From the NCBI GenBank assembly GCA_002105175.1, contig MCGE01000003.1, positions 868,001 to 932,000 on the forward strand: DNA of 64,000 bases, written 5' to 3'. The number at the start of each line of letters is the position of its first letter. Within the stretch, counting starts at the first letter, position 1. The translations under genes were made by a program, and so were the position numbers. Source of the stretch: Absidia repens (taxonomy: Eukaryota > Mucoromycota > Mucoromycetes > Mucorales > Cunninghamellaceae). The notes beneath the pieces are model-generated. The model saw only the letters and a list, made by a program, of their open reading frames with translations. It searched no databases and had not been told where the DNA came from. Below, piece by piece: positions 1 to 10,831 of the stretch.

Positions 1-310
1 GTGGGTAAAATCATTGTCGAAGGACCAGGCCAATAATGTTTGACGGCAGGAAGGTAGGTACCATCAGGGAGAAAACTTCCACAATGACGAAACAGGCACA
101 ATCAAAGGAGTATCTTAAGGTCGGCTCTTAGCTGTATAGATTTTTCAGACCGCTAAAGCATCCAGCGCATTCACTCCAAGTCGATACATAGATTTCTGAG
201 TAGATCCCGATCGCTTCATCTTGAGATAACCAATGCACCGCTCCGTCGATCGATGACCGTAGTTCAGTGAGGTGATGCAGTGTGCTACATTTTGTTCCTG
301 TTCGTTTGAA
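1..310 (-). pseudogene. SUA5/YrdC-type threonylcarbamoyl-AMP synthase relic, cut by left edge
   Basis: Reading the minus strand, one frame gives LGVNALDALAV, a TGA stop (145-147), KIYTAKSRP, a TAA stop (115-117), then DTPLIVPVSSL and, near the edge, KHYWPGPSTMILP. These match in order the family blocks TVYGLGxNAL, KIYxAKxRPxDxPLIVHVSS and WPGPLTxxLP of Sua5/YrdC, the enzyme making the threonylcarbamoyl-AMP precursor of tRNA t6A37. Just upstream, another frame reads AVHWLSQDEAIGI, like the segment before the PTETVYGL motif, so a frameshift near 190-200 is also implied. Two in-frame stops, a shift and a damaged PTETVYGL motif indicate a pseudogene. No intron with usable sites removes the stops. 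The C-terminal half would lie left of the window. A functional copy is expected elsewhere (inference). Confidence 0.6.
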
Positions 311-379
311 TATAAAATGAAAAAAAAAATCCAACAGTTGATTTTGTTTTTTCATGCTATTGTGTCGACAGTGCTTCAA

Positions 380-939
380 TATTGAGTTGGTATAATATGG
401 TATTGTTGTATTGATTAAAAAGCAGGTAAAGATAAAAAAATAAGCATCTACTTAAATTCCCGTCCGCTCAAATTATTTAACCGAAATTCTAGGAAGACTG
501 GTGATCTTACCAAATCCACTATAAAAATGTCGAGAAAAATATTGTGAATCTGAATCGCATGTAGTTGGGGTAAATTTTTACTCAATTTCAAAACAGATAA
601 AGAACACCATTGACATAGACAAATGTAGCATTTTTCCTATTATTTATACTACATTAATCATCTGCTATTTACCTCTCCTTTTTCATATTATTGTTATGGT
701 GTAATTCACCCAACACGTAAGAATGAATCCAATATTTTAATATCCGCTATCGTCGTAGGGGGAGGGCGCCACTCCTGCCATTTTATACGTTTGTATGCCG
801 TCCCTTGGCCTAATGGTTTGAGTTTGAGTTTCCGTTTCTTTTTGTTTTTTGGTTTTTTTACCATACCACACGGAACTATATCATTTGTATATATTTTAAA
901 ATAACGAGCTGGATACACACGGTATGATCTGTCTAGTAG
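380..939. other. Intergenic, nothing recognised
   Basis: AT-rich stretch between the SUA5 relic and the first family A repeat. A 70-codon minus-strand frame at 706-918 shows no recognisable domain. I see no RNA gene or conserved repeat here. Confidence 0.4.
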
Positions 940-1815
940 ATATTAAATCTGGCGGCACGGTCTAGGATAACTAATAGAGTGGTTAGATGGGAATACAGAC
1001 ACATTTCATACTAAATAGCTTAGAACTGGCCACCCGTCAGTAGGCTTCAGGGAGTGGGGAAAATAGTCATAGACAAGCTTGTCAATCAGTCGCTGGCGCT
1101 CTAGCGGAAAAGTAATCATACTGGGTAAGCTAGATAACAAGCAGTTTGATAGGACATTTACAAAACAGTCTCAATAACGACTTTTCTCACTATGTGATGG
1201 GTCAGAATATGAGTAATAAAAAGGACATGGTTTATTTGATGATTATTGGCAGATCGGAAACTAAGAGTGTGGGGTTCATATGACAAACGGACTAATGGAG
1301 GTAGCATGAAGGAGATCTGAAATATGATCTACACTAATCTATATAAACTCTGTAAAAAGAATTTTAATATACTATACAAGACATGGGTAAGATTATAAAT
1401 TGATATCTATCCTTGAAGCGAAAAACTGTCAACATTAATCAAAGGAGGTATATGATGGTAGAAAAAAAGAAATATGTTGTGCAAGTCATGAGAAAGACTA
1501 TTGGGACATTTATCATTAAAACAAGAAAAAAGATAGTTATTTTATTCCAACTACGGACAAACTAGTACTAAACTAAGCTAAAGGAGGCTCCAAAAAGCCA
1601 GCTAATGGAGCCTTCAGATCCTAGATCAAAAACGACAGGGTTTCCCCACGTATTTTGTAATCCCTGAGCTGAAAACCCTTCTAAACTAGCCCTGATATTA
1701 TTCTAAGTTCAACATAACCTTATGAAGTTGAATGGTGAAGAAAAAATAAAGTGGTCAAAAAGAGAGGGAGAAAATAAAAATTTGGGAGAAAATAAATAGG
1801 CGGTCGGGATTTGAT
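940..1815 (-). repeat. Family A dispersed repeat, copy A1, near full length
   Basis: Minus-oriented copy. It shares with A3 (11365-12225) the end with ctggcggcac (around 950), a middle part with reversed AATAAA signals, the conserved core (around 1640-1690: stretches reading gggtttcccc, tgtaatccctgag and aacccttctaaacta), a purine-rich tract, and the other end with cgggatttga near 1800. Other copies show this last end as gtgtgcggaatttga. No coding capacity is seen. It may be a non-autonomous element or a solo terminal repeat; the class is not resolved. Confidence 0.65.
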
Positions 1816-2440
1816 TTTTTTTTTTGCAGATTGTAATTTTTGGCGAATACAAAAAAGGAAAATCACTCCTTTTGTACCTCCTTTTTTTTTTTTTTCTTCT
1901 TCTTTTTTTAATTGTTGCGGATTCTTTTTTTCTCATTTTTGTTTACATTCAGTGCTGTTTTTAGTCAAGTTTGTTTATATACCAGGTAACGAGAACCTTC
2001 TGCATATTGATGTACCACAATCAACTCCCTAATCCTTTTTTTTTTTTTTGTAGTTGCTTTCTGCCTTGAATATACTGAAGTGCATTGCCGCTTTGCTATT
2101 AATGACTGTAAGTATTATAAAGCATATAGTTGGTTTTGATCAAAAGTATACTCACAGTATCGTTTTCTTATTTTCGGAGAGGCTTGGTGAATCCATCAAA
2201 AAGGCCGAGGTAAACAAATGTCTATGTTAGCTCATATACGGATATAACTTGTTTACTGAGTACCGATACGATGATGACGATAGTGATACGTATGGTACCT
2301 CTTTATGCTCATCACTTGAGAGCAACAACAATGATGCCTGTATACTCCCATGATGCTCTAATGGTTATGCCTCTTTATACGTGGTGCTTTCTCTGGTGGT
2401 GACCCTAGTCTGTACAGTGACCATGAAGATAGTCACTGAT
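1816..2440. other. Intergenic, T-runs, nothing recognised
   Basis: The stretch starts with T-rich tracts (1880-1900, 2036-2050) and continues with low-complexity GAT-rich DNA. Short frames exist on both strands but carry no recognisable domain. Confidence 0.35.
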
Positions 2441-2511
2441 AGCTCTATATTATATTAGATGTAGTATTAGATGTAGATGTAGTATTATACACATTATTTT
2501 ATATGAATAAA

Positions 2512-2690
2512 GACCAATAGTATGTTGTTTGAATGAACATATGACCAGTAGTATTTTATACCGAATGAATAGTGCCCAATAGTTCGCCGGAAGAAGATGG
2601 TATTGACCAATAGCATACTGTAGAAAGCGTTAGAAAGGCCTCTAGTCATGGCGAACTATTGTACGTGTAGAAAACATTGACCAATTAGAA
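2512..2690 (+). promoter_or_regulatory. Array of CCAAT-like motifs at 31-bp spacing upstream of tRNA-iMet
   Basis: Copies of GACCAATAG or one-base variants begin at 2512, 2543, 2574 and 2605, each exactly 31 bp apart (about three helical turns). A fifth, GACCAATTAG, begins at 2679. The DNA between the motifs is poorly conserved. This could be the remnant of a 31-bp tandem repeat or a binding-site array. A regulatory role is inference; the spacing is seen directly. Confidence 0.35.
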
Positions 2691-2869
2691 CCATAGAAGA
2701 AAGTGAAAAAAAGTGAGAATAGTCAGCCAAATTTCTCGTTTTGCTCAACTGAGAAGAGTGAAAATTAATGCCCTGAAATCTCATTATATTCTCATTTTTT
2801 TCAGACCTTGTTGCGCCGCCAGAAAAAATTTAAATTTTTATATAACATCCAAAATTTTTTTTTATCGAC

Positions 2870-2941
2870 AGCTTAATAGCTCAGGGGAAGAGCGATGGGC
2901 CCATAACCCATAGGTCTGTGGATCGAAACCACATTAAGCTA
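2870..2941 (+). tRNA. Initiator tRNA-Met (CAT)
   Basis: A 72-nt gene with a 7-bp acceptor stem, AGCTTAA pairing with TTAAGCT. The first pair is A1-U72 and the T loop reads ATCGAAA rather than TTCGAAT, both hallmarks of eukaryotic initiator tRNA. The anticodon stem has three consecutive G-C pairs (GGG/CCC), another initiator feature. The anticodon is CAT. Position 33 is C instead of the usual T, as described for vertebrate initiators. No intron. A T-run (2951-2955) follows as a probable Pol III terminator. A family T repeat begins about 100 bp downstream. Confidence 0.93.
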
Positions 2942-3044
2942 GAACGTTATTTTTGTTTCTCTTTTCTTTTTTTTCCGCGAAGATGTAATTGGGACCAAGA
3001 GTTACTATTGAAGTCAAAATAAAATGTATAAGATTTGTAGTCAT

Positions 3045-3695
3045 TCTTTTGTTACGGCAAATTTTGGTCGCTAGGTCGTAACTGCAGTGTTACGGCTAAA
3101 TTGGGTGTTGTTGCGGCTAAATTTGTGATTTTAGTCCAACTGGATTGTGTTTTTGTAGGTTTTTTATGTTTTTCTGGGTTGAATAGGATGTCTTGAGTGA
3201 TCCTTTGGTGTAGCTTTGATCGTTTAGAGCTTTGAAAAATAAATTTGTTCCTTCGGCGGAATCTGAAATATTTTGTCCCTGAATCGGACAAAAATAGATT
3301 TGATAGTAGTGAGCACCAGAACTTTTGTAGATAAAGTCCAACTGTAGAGAAAGTTTATAAAAAATAAACTTGAAAGAGTAAAATAAAATAAAAAAGAAAA
3401 GTATTGACCTTTGTTGGTTCAATAAAAATAAGTGTATAACACACAGTAAAAAAAATAAAATAAAAAGAGGACTTGTAGTTACAAAAAATAAAAGAAAGTT
3501 TCTATATAGACGATAGAAACAAAATAAAAATAAGACAGTGATTTGGTGGTTAAAAACCTTTGTACTGAATTTTATAAAAAAAGAGGTTGAGATAAATATA
3601 TGATAATAAATAACTAAAGAAAAAAATAAAATTGTTGCGGGGAAGTGGAGGTATTTATACTAATAAAAAAAAAGAGGCTAACTATATATGAGGGG
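3045..3695 (-). mobile_element. Family T element copy T1, 3' of tRNA-iMet
   Basis: The element runs on the minus strand, toward the tRNA. On that strand a TATA box (TAGTATAAATAC, near 3650) is followed by AT-rich sequence and AATAAA-like signals. The far end holds repeated GTTACGGC-type units (as GCCGTAAC, 3050-3120). The same body recurs at 3830-4335, 6295-6725, 36795-37548, 44105-44645 and 44872-45440. It may be the terminal repeat of an LTR retrotransposon, with an internal promoter and poly(A) region. No complete coding element is present. Confidence 0.6.
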
Positions 3696-3707
3696 GTGAT
3701 GCAGGAC

Positions 3708-3757
3708 GACACTTGTCGACACCTGTCAACACTTGCCGACACTTGTCGACATCGGTC
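3708..3757. repeat. Five tandem 10-bp units, near-palindromic
   Basis: Five consecutive units read GACACTTGTC, GACACCTGTC, AACACTTGCC, GACACTTGTC and GACATCGGTC, followed by AAC. Each unit is close to an inverted repeat (GACA..TGTC). The array lies between the T1 TATA box and a short coding relic. Another copy of the family has a different array (44661-44758) in the equivalent place. Confidence 0.8.
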
Positions 3758-3759
3758 AA

Positions 3760-4335
3760 CATAAAAACCAGTCACTGCATAGCCAGAGGTCAGGGGATGG
3801 TCAGAGGCCGATCCTCGACAGTGTGAAGCTTGTAACAGGTAGTGTTTTTGTAGGTTTTTAGATTTTTTTGGGTTGAATAGGATGTCTTGAGTTATCCTTT
3901 AGTATAGCTTTTGCTTGTTTAGAGCTTGAAAATAAATTTGTTCCTTAGGCGGAATTTGAAATATCTTGCTCCTGAGTTGGACAAAAATAGAATTGAGAGT
4001 AGTGAGCACCAGAACTTTTGAAGATAAAGTCCAACTGTAGAGGAAGTTTATAAAAATATACTTGGAAGAGTAAAATAAAATAAAAAGAAAAAGCATTGAC
4101 CTTTGTTGGTTCAATAAAAATGTAGTGTATAACACACAGTAAAAAAATAAAAGGACGTAGTCAGAAATAAAAGGAGGTTTCTATCATCCAATAGAAACAA
4201 TAGATAATTTGGTGGTGTAATAACCTTTGTACTAAGTTTTATTTGATAAATTGAGAAAACTGAAAAAAACTAAAGAAAAAAATAAAAAGGATAATAATAA
4301 AAGGTGGGATATTTATACTAAAAAATAAAGAGAAC
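3760..4335 (-). mobile_element. Family T copy T2 with upstream coding relic
   Basis: Around 3800-3825 the minus strand reads VEDRPLT before a stop, the same EDRP block as at 36806-36830. A second T body follows at 3830-4335, with its TATA box (TAGTATAAATAT) near 4305-4315 and the shared segments tcttgagttatcc and caccagaacttttg. The copy lies directly upstream, in its own orientation, of T1, giving a tandem array pointing at tRNA-iMet. Confidence 0.55.
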
Positions 4336-4840
4336 GTGGTCGGAAGCAAGAGGTGGTTAAAATATAGGGGTCGTTCGAGTTCACCAAGAAAAAAATCGAC
4401 AGAGTGATTCGGGATCGAACTTTAACTTAAGCTTGCCCAGGCCATGAGCTCTTGTGAGCCGAGGGCGCTCGCAAACATGTCCTCCTGCTCACCGACACTT
4501 GGATCAGCCTGTGGCGGATCTTCAACAGTACCAGAATTTATTAGACTTAAAAGTCCGAGTTGTGATATATTATTTTCAAATATGAAAATAATAAGGTCAG
4601 TAATATATGTAAAGGTTTTAGATCAAGTCAAAAAAATAAAGTAAAATAAAATTCAGATTTAGCTGTCAAAAGTTTATGATAAAAGTATTCCAGATGTTGG
4701 AATAATAGAAAGACAAGCTTTGAGTGGTTTTTAAAAAAACCTTGGCAATAAATTTATTGATAAAATAAGATAATGATATGAAGATAGATAGACACTAAAG
4801 AAAAATTGATTCTTTCCCCTCAGTATTTATATTTCTTTTA
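4336..4840 (-). mobile_element. Family T copy T3 (second subfamily) with coding relic
   Basis: The minus strand at about 4440-4530 reads EDPPQADPSV, then ELMAWASLS and a stop. The end resembles KLITWAMTEEA-stop seen beside T6/T7. The body at 4540-4840 matches 44250-44560 and 45130-45430 (segments aaaataataaggtca, cagctgtcaaaag). It is a degenerate fragment without an intact reading frame. Confidence 0.5.
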
Positions 4841-4929
4841 AAAAGATTTCTGTTGTGTTGAATTTGCACCACTGAATTTTCATTACTGCATTTTTTAAAA
4901 TTCCGCCATTAAGTATTCAACGTAACACT

Positions 4930-6240
4930 TTTTATTGAATAAACGCTCTGGCGCTCCGCTGGAGCTTTTGGAAATCTTTCGATTTACTGGGTGTCTCAGT
5001 TTTTTATTAAAGTGTGGGTTTCGATGGGCTAGGATTAAAGCCTCCGCCATTTCGCACTTTGGTGGGCAGCCCCTTGGGGGCCCGATCGTCGTACTCAGCG
5101 CGTCGTCAATGGGTTCTTTTTTGTGTGCTGAAAAAAAAAAAAAAATAGAGAAGGGATTAGAGCCTCCGCCATTTCGCACTTTGGTGGGCAGCCCTTGGGG
5201 CCCGACCGTCGTGTTCAGCGCGTCGTCAATGGGTTTTTTGTGTGCTGAAATAATAGCTTACTTGAGATGCGTTGGAGAGATTAGAGTTTGATTATGTAGT
5301 GGTTGCAACTGCCTTTCCACTGGAAGATAAAACGAATTATGTTATATGGTAATTATGGCGATTGCCCGTTTATTTAATTTTTATTTGCAGTTCCCTGATG
5401 TTTTGACATAAAAAAAAATGTTGGATGATTCAGGCTCCGCATTTTGCTTTCTATTTTTTTTTTTTTTTGGTCCCCTTTTTTTTCCCTCTCTTTTTCTTTC
5501 TTTTTTATTTTTTTCCTTCATGATAGTCTGAATGATATGATGGCAAGGCTCATTGGGGAATTGGTGATCTAGGATTAGCGTTAGAACTTGAATTAGGGGC
5601 GGCTTAAAAAACGCAAAACAAACATCATGGGGAAAGGCTTTCATTTTGGATGTAGGATTTGGGAACGACAGTAGATTAGCACTCATTAGTTTAGTAATAT
5701 TCTGCCATCGTTTGTATCTACGTCTGAATAAATATGTTCTTTTTATTATAATTGGTTTATATTTGTACGTTTACATGATAAGCTTCATCGAATGTGTATT
5801 ACATATGCATAAAAAAAAAGTGTGTCTATATATATATATATATTAAAAAGGAACGGTATTGGGTATGATGGAGACTTCTTACACCAACTCTATAAGTTTG
5901 TGCGTAGAAAAGAAAACATGAATGTGTTTGTGTGAAAAAACAACTATTACAGTGTATTTTGTTGCGGTGGGGTATATTGAAGAGCAAAGTTGACAGTAAT
6001 ATTAATTATGTAGCTACTGGGTGGCCGGGGCTTCTGAAGTGTGGATTTTGATGGGACGGGATGGATGACTCTGTGATTTGGCACTATGGGTGGACAGCGA
6101 TTGAGAAAAAAAAGGATGGACGGCTCCTATGGTGGATAGGGCGTCAGTGGTGGGTCAGCAAAAAAAAAAAAAGTTGAAAGGCCAAAAGGGCGAAATTAAA
6201 GTTGCTATAGCTGAATTTTCTTACGACCCATTTTCTTTTT
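4930..6240 (+). repeat. Family B dispersed repeat, copy B1
   Basis: The copy starts with cgctctggcgctccgctgg and carries two GC-rich modules (5040-5110 and 5162-5240) whose core is GCCATTTCGCAC followed by the palindrome GCCCCTTGGGGC. Next come a T/C-rich tract (5455-5520), a core related to family A (5550-5740, ending ctgaataaatatgttc) and a tail at 5860-6235 ending near gttgctatagctgaa. The 5250-5740 part is almost identical to 40105-40600 and 59215-59700, so the copies look recent. Minus-strand frames of about 100 codons recur only because the DNA repeats. Confidence 0.7.
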
Positions 6241-6294
6241 AGTATCTAATAATAAAGACAGTACATATACTTATACTGCTACGGAGAGATATGG

Positions 6295-6725
6295 TATGAA
6301 GTTTGTAACAAGGTAGTGCTTTTGTGGTTTTTATATATTTTATAGGTAAGTTGCTTTGATTATCCTTGGATAGAGGTTTTATGTGTCAGAGCTTGAAAAA
6401 TAAAAATAACCGTGCGTCAGAATTTGAAACATTTGGTTCCTGAAATTTGGATAAAAAATAAATTTATCGAGCACCGAAATATGTTTGAGACTAGTGAGTA
6501 CCAGAACCTTTATAGATAAAGTTCAACTTTGGAAATAGTTTTAAAAAATAAACTTGGAAAAATAAAAGAAAATAAAAAGTATTAACATTGGTTGGCTCAA
6601 TAGAATAAAATGAGTATAACACACAAAACAATATATCGTACTTTAAAATAAAAAAGGGATTTCTATAAACCTATAAAAACATTTAGAGGCAGAGAGCTGG
6701 TGGCTAAATAACCAGGGATGGAAAT
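6295..6725 (-). mobile_element. Family T copy T4, diverged and isolated
   Basis: It shares with the other copies the end gtttgtaacaaggtagtg, the ccagaacctttatagataaagttcaac block (near 6510) and the AT-rich body. No TATA box is clear and no tRNA gene is adjacent. It is probably an old copy. Confidence 0.5.
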
Positions 6726-7024
6726 TTGAGAGAGTGGGTTGGTGATATTGAGGATGGGATAGGGAAGGGAGAGGAAAAATGCCATAATAAACAGTGATCA
6801 GCCTTGGGACAAAAATGCTATCATTGTAAACTTTGTGACAAGTTTTATTGATGAATGAGTAAAAAAAAAGAGAAGGCATGTTCACAAGAAACACCAAATA
6901 GCGATGTGAAGTTGGTTGTTTAGAAATTCACTTCCAAGAGCTACAAAATCGTTGTCATATATGGCGTAATGTTTAATTCGTATCATTAATCATACATCGA
7001 ATAATAAATAAAAATACGTTCAAT

Positions 7025-7655
7025 ATTCGGCGAGTTTGATAATAGAGGCTAATGGTTAAAAGGTATATTTTATTGAAGCACAAGCACAAACTGCCAATGT
7101 CAACAATAATAAGCGGGAGATCTGGCGAATGATCAGCACTAATCTAAGAAGACGTTTATGAAAAGGGAACAATATACTATACAAATTACGAGAATGACCG
7201 AAGTGGTATCTCTTATTGAAGCATATTATTGGTCAACGTCAATCTAACGAGGTAATGGAAAAAAGGAGATCTATTGTAGAAGACATGAAAGAGACTAATG
7301 GGCCAGCTTTCATTAAAGCAGGTAAATAGAGACATACTTTATTTAGATATAGATACAAACTATAGAGAGATTGATACTAAGCTAAGCTAATGGAGGCCCT
7401 AAAAAGCCAACTAATGGTATGCCAAACACTGAATCCAAAATGAAAGGGTTTCCCCATACATCTTGTAATCCCTGATCTGAAACCTTTATAAACTAGTCCT
7501 GACACTAATCTAAGACCACCATAATTCCAAAGAAGCCGAATGGTGAAGAATAAAAGGAAGGAAAAAAAAAAAGAAAATGAAAAGAAAGAGAGAGCGAAAA
7601 AAATAATTCTGAGTGAAAATAAAATCCACGTGTGCGGGATTTGAAACCATATAGG
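7025..7655 (-). repeat. Family A repeat, copy A2
   Basis: Minus-oriented copy. The core at 7448-7500 reads gggtttccccatacatcttgtaa.., and the terminal block cacgtgtgcgggatttgaaa lies at 7628-7648. Reversed AATAAA-like signals lie toward 7070-7340. A 134-codon frame on the minus strand here is rejected as coding, because its sequence is the repeat itself. Confidence 0.7.
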
Positions 7656-8083
7656 GACACCCACTTGCGAGTTTCGTATACTACTACTACGAATGTGAAG
7701 AAAATGTGTCAAAAGAGAATAAATTTCAAACCGCCTGACAACACGGGTAGTTAAATATTCCTTACAATTTTGAAAGTGCACCTATTATGACCTTATCCGA
7801 ATTTGCGCAGATAGCTGTGGTTCATATTTTGATCATTATTGGCAATTAGAGGTATCGCTATTCACAATGAAAATAAACAACTGATGGCCAATACATGCGC
7901 ACATACAGACACAAAGCTCAACAATGATCCAAATTAACACAATATAAAACTTAGCAAGACAATTGTTTTTAAAAAAGGAAACCATTTATTGAATCCAGAA
8001 AAAAAGCAAGATATGAATAAATTAATACAATAAAAAGCTAAACTATACTACACTACTAGCACTGTTACTAAAACTAAAAGAGG
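7656..8083. other. Intergenic and 3' flank of the NVJ2-type gene
   Basis: No gene or known repeat is recognised. On the minus strand this is downstream of the stop codon at 8084 and probably holds that gene's 3' UTR. Confidence 0.35.
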
Positions 8084-10714
8084 CTACGTATTTTCCATTG
8101 TTGGTATCATTGGCGGTATGTCCATAGAAGGTATCCCAGTCGAACGTGAAGAGGGTGATAGATCCTCGTTGATATTAACAGTGCCATCGTCCACAGATTG
8201 CAGTTGAACATTTGCATCGTCGTTGTTGCTTGGAATCGGATGTGGGAGTGTTGGCTTACGTGAAGGACGTGGCGGCAATGGAGGTTTGACATCGTGTGGC
8301 GTAATTAATGCGTCTATGGAAGGGGAAGAAATCGTACCATCGTTATCATCATCAATGTCATCGTCAATGTCATCATCATTGCTATCATTACTGATGTTGC
8401 AGTTGTTGCGGATCAAATGGAGTGGTGGAACCGATGAATTCCAGTGAGATATTGCTGATTCACCCATGGATGCTGCCGAGGATCGTCGTCTTCGTTGTTG
8501 TGTACTCTCATTGTAACGTCGCCTTATGTCTTGAAGCTGGTCGTTGTAGTGAAGTAAAGATTGTTGCCGTTTCAATAGTAAATCTTGCTGCCGATGTTCC
8601 CGGAGGTCGTTCGCTAATCCCTTTCCTTTCGATAAGATATACCCCGCGGCATTGTAAATACGTTTCTGTGGAGTTGACCGTACGGTGGCTGTGTTGGTGC
8701 TGATCGCGTCATTTTCAGGTCCTAGTGTGGCAGATGAGGAAGTGGTAGTAAATGATTCGGCAGCAGTGGTGGTGAGTGATGCGGCGGACGAGCGCTTGGT
8801 GGAAGTTGATGCTGTGCCGGAAGGTGACAGATACATTGGTCCGCCAAAATCGCCTATCGACGTGGTAGTATCATTTTCAGTATCGTTGGTGCTGTCAACG
8901 CCATGATATCTCTTCTCCATATCATCCCCTCTGTTTTGAGGCTCCATCCCATGTGTATCACTTTCATTTTGCTGATCCGCAATTTTGCTGGTATGCTGGT
9001 CGTTGCGAATCTAAAAAAAATATATAGCATTGTCACTTCCTTATGGATACGTAATCACGCCATCTTTTGCTTATTTTACCTGTCCGTTGTGTATTGGTTT
9101 GCCATGCATCATTTGTCCATCATGTACTGATTTATTATCCACAGCTGGTGTCATTGTATTCGTTTTCCGTCGACGAGTAGCAAAAAATTTTGACCAACGA
9201 CCAGAAGCCGGCGAAGAAGAGAAAACATCAGTCGCACTATCATCATGTCCAGTTGTGAATGGGTCATTGATTGTAAAAGAGTGTCGCAGTGGAGAGTTCA
9301 AATCATTGCTGTCATTGTCACCATCGTCATCATCACCAGATGAACTTCCAGTAGTCACCACATCCGCATGATTAGTCACCGTTCCATCATCACCGCCCTT
9401 CATGTCGCTAAGTTCGTGAAAAATACCACCCTTGCCATCCGATCTTGCAAACGGGATATCAGCCATATTTGGTAAAACCATATTTTCCGTCATCATACGT
9501 CTGATTTTCGCCTCAATGATCTTGGTCACCATGGAGAGCTTGACGTTGTAGTTGGAGACTGCAGGAAGGATAGACCACTTCATAGTTGGCATAGTGCAAA
9601 ACCCGATCCAATACCGATTGCTTGGTGGAGGTTTGATTTTAAACCGGATAGTCCCCGAGAGCGATTGCAATGTGAGCGAGAGGACCAGAGGAACACGAAT
9701 GGAAAACGAGACACCACCACCGCCAGCATTTGCTTCCACCACCACCTTGAATCCACCACTATAATCCACCAACGCATCCAATATCAAAGTGCCATCTGGA
9801 CATAGCTCCACCAAGGTAGGGTTCGTCACAAAAGGAATCGCATAACCCAAATCTACGCTACGCACTTGAATATCGCCAAGAAATCCAGGTGTTTTCATCT
9901 TGAGTGTTTTCTTCGCCAAGGTTTCAAATACATATTGTTGAAGTCGGTGGGTCTTGTAGATGCCGAGAAATGTGCGACCCAGCACAGCGTTGAACCACGG
10001 AATAGGGGTATCGGAGGGTTGATGCTGATATTTTTCTTTGCCGACAAACGAGATCAATGAAGCGACGGCCATCGGATCAAAAGGAATGGCACGATGCTGA
10101 GATGAGGGTGAGGCATTGGTTACGGACATAAAAGCAAAATACCAGTCTTCCTTGTCAATAGGTCGAGTACAGGTAAAGAAGAGATCGTTGTCGTGCACGG
10201 TGGTTCGAACTGATGGTGTCGTTGAGGAGGATACAGTTTCGCCACTAGTGTTGGAAGTAGCGGAGATAAATGCGGTTTGTTTTCGTAGCAATCGTAAAGC
10301 CACAGAGCGACTAAACAACGTATGCTCTTGACGTCCAGGAGGATAGATAGAGACATCGTAATCATTCAAATCTAATGTCCTTTCACATCGTTGTTTCGTT
10401 TCAGTGTTGTATATCTTGAGGATCCCCTGTTTGAATACGCCATAGCCTTCCTTTCCACCGGAGGTCTGTCTCTTGATGCTGGATGTGTTTGGTTCGTAAC
10501 TGGACGAAAGTATCACCCAGCCTTCCTTTGTCCCATAGTTATGGCTCGTGGTCACGTCAGCTTTGTTTTGCGGTTGTTCAGTAGCATAGTCATAGTCGCG
10601 AGATGGTGCTGGTGATTGATATATCGTAATGTAGAATTGGACCAGCCAAAGTACCAAAGGAATAAAACTAAATGCCCCCAAGAAATAGCACAAGATAGCA
10701 GTAATCCAGTCCAT
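8084..10714 (-). CDS. NVJ2: NVJ2/TEX2-type SMP-domain lipid-transfer protein
   Basis: Two exons, 10714-9080 and 9010-8084, encode 853 aa. A transmembrane segment lies at residues 3-30 (ITAILCYFLGAFSFIPLVLW). It is followed by a PH-like region, about 60-205 (GVFKQGILKIYNTE, CTRPIDKEDWYFAF), and an SMP domain, about 240-430 (WFNAVLGRTFLGIYKT, GDIQVRSVDLGYAIPFVTNP, YWIGFCTMPTMKW). This order is that of yeast Nvj2 and animal TEX2, ER membrane proteins that tether and shuttle lipids at organelle contact sites. The C-terminal 350 residues are low-complexity and Ser/Asp-rich. The intron (9011-9079) runs GTAAAA to TTTTAG in phase 0. The start was placed at the ATG just before the membrane anchor. An in-frame ATG at 10831 would add 39 residues before the anchor and cannot be excluded. 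Confidence 0.85.
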
Positions 10715-10831
10715 ATCTGATTTTTTTGTTGACAGTAGACAAAAAAAGAAAATGGAGAAGGTATCATACATGAAATAATAAAAAAAGGATATCGTAGCTG
10801 TGAATTTCATTTCCCGCCGTCCCCACTGCAC

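Noticed and set aside
706..918. 70-codon minus-strand frame with KKPKNKKKRKLKLKP
   Set aside because: Low-complexity lysine stretch from a T-rich tract. No family recognised and no splice partner found.
5381..5686. A roughly 101-codon minus-strand frame present in three places (also 40231-40533 and 59333-59641)
   Set aside because: It recurs because the family B DNA recurs. Its Lys/Arg-rich middle is the complement of a T/C tract, and the differences between copies are not biased to silent sites by eye.
7377..7781. 134-codon minus-strand frame
   Set aside because: Lies over family A copy A2 and its flank. The matching region in other A copies is not open.
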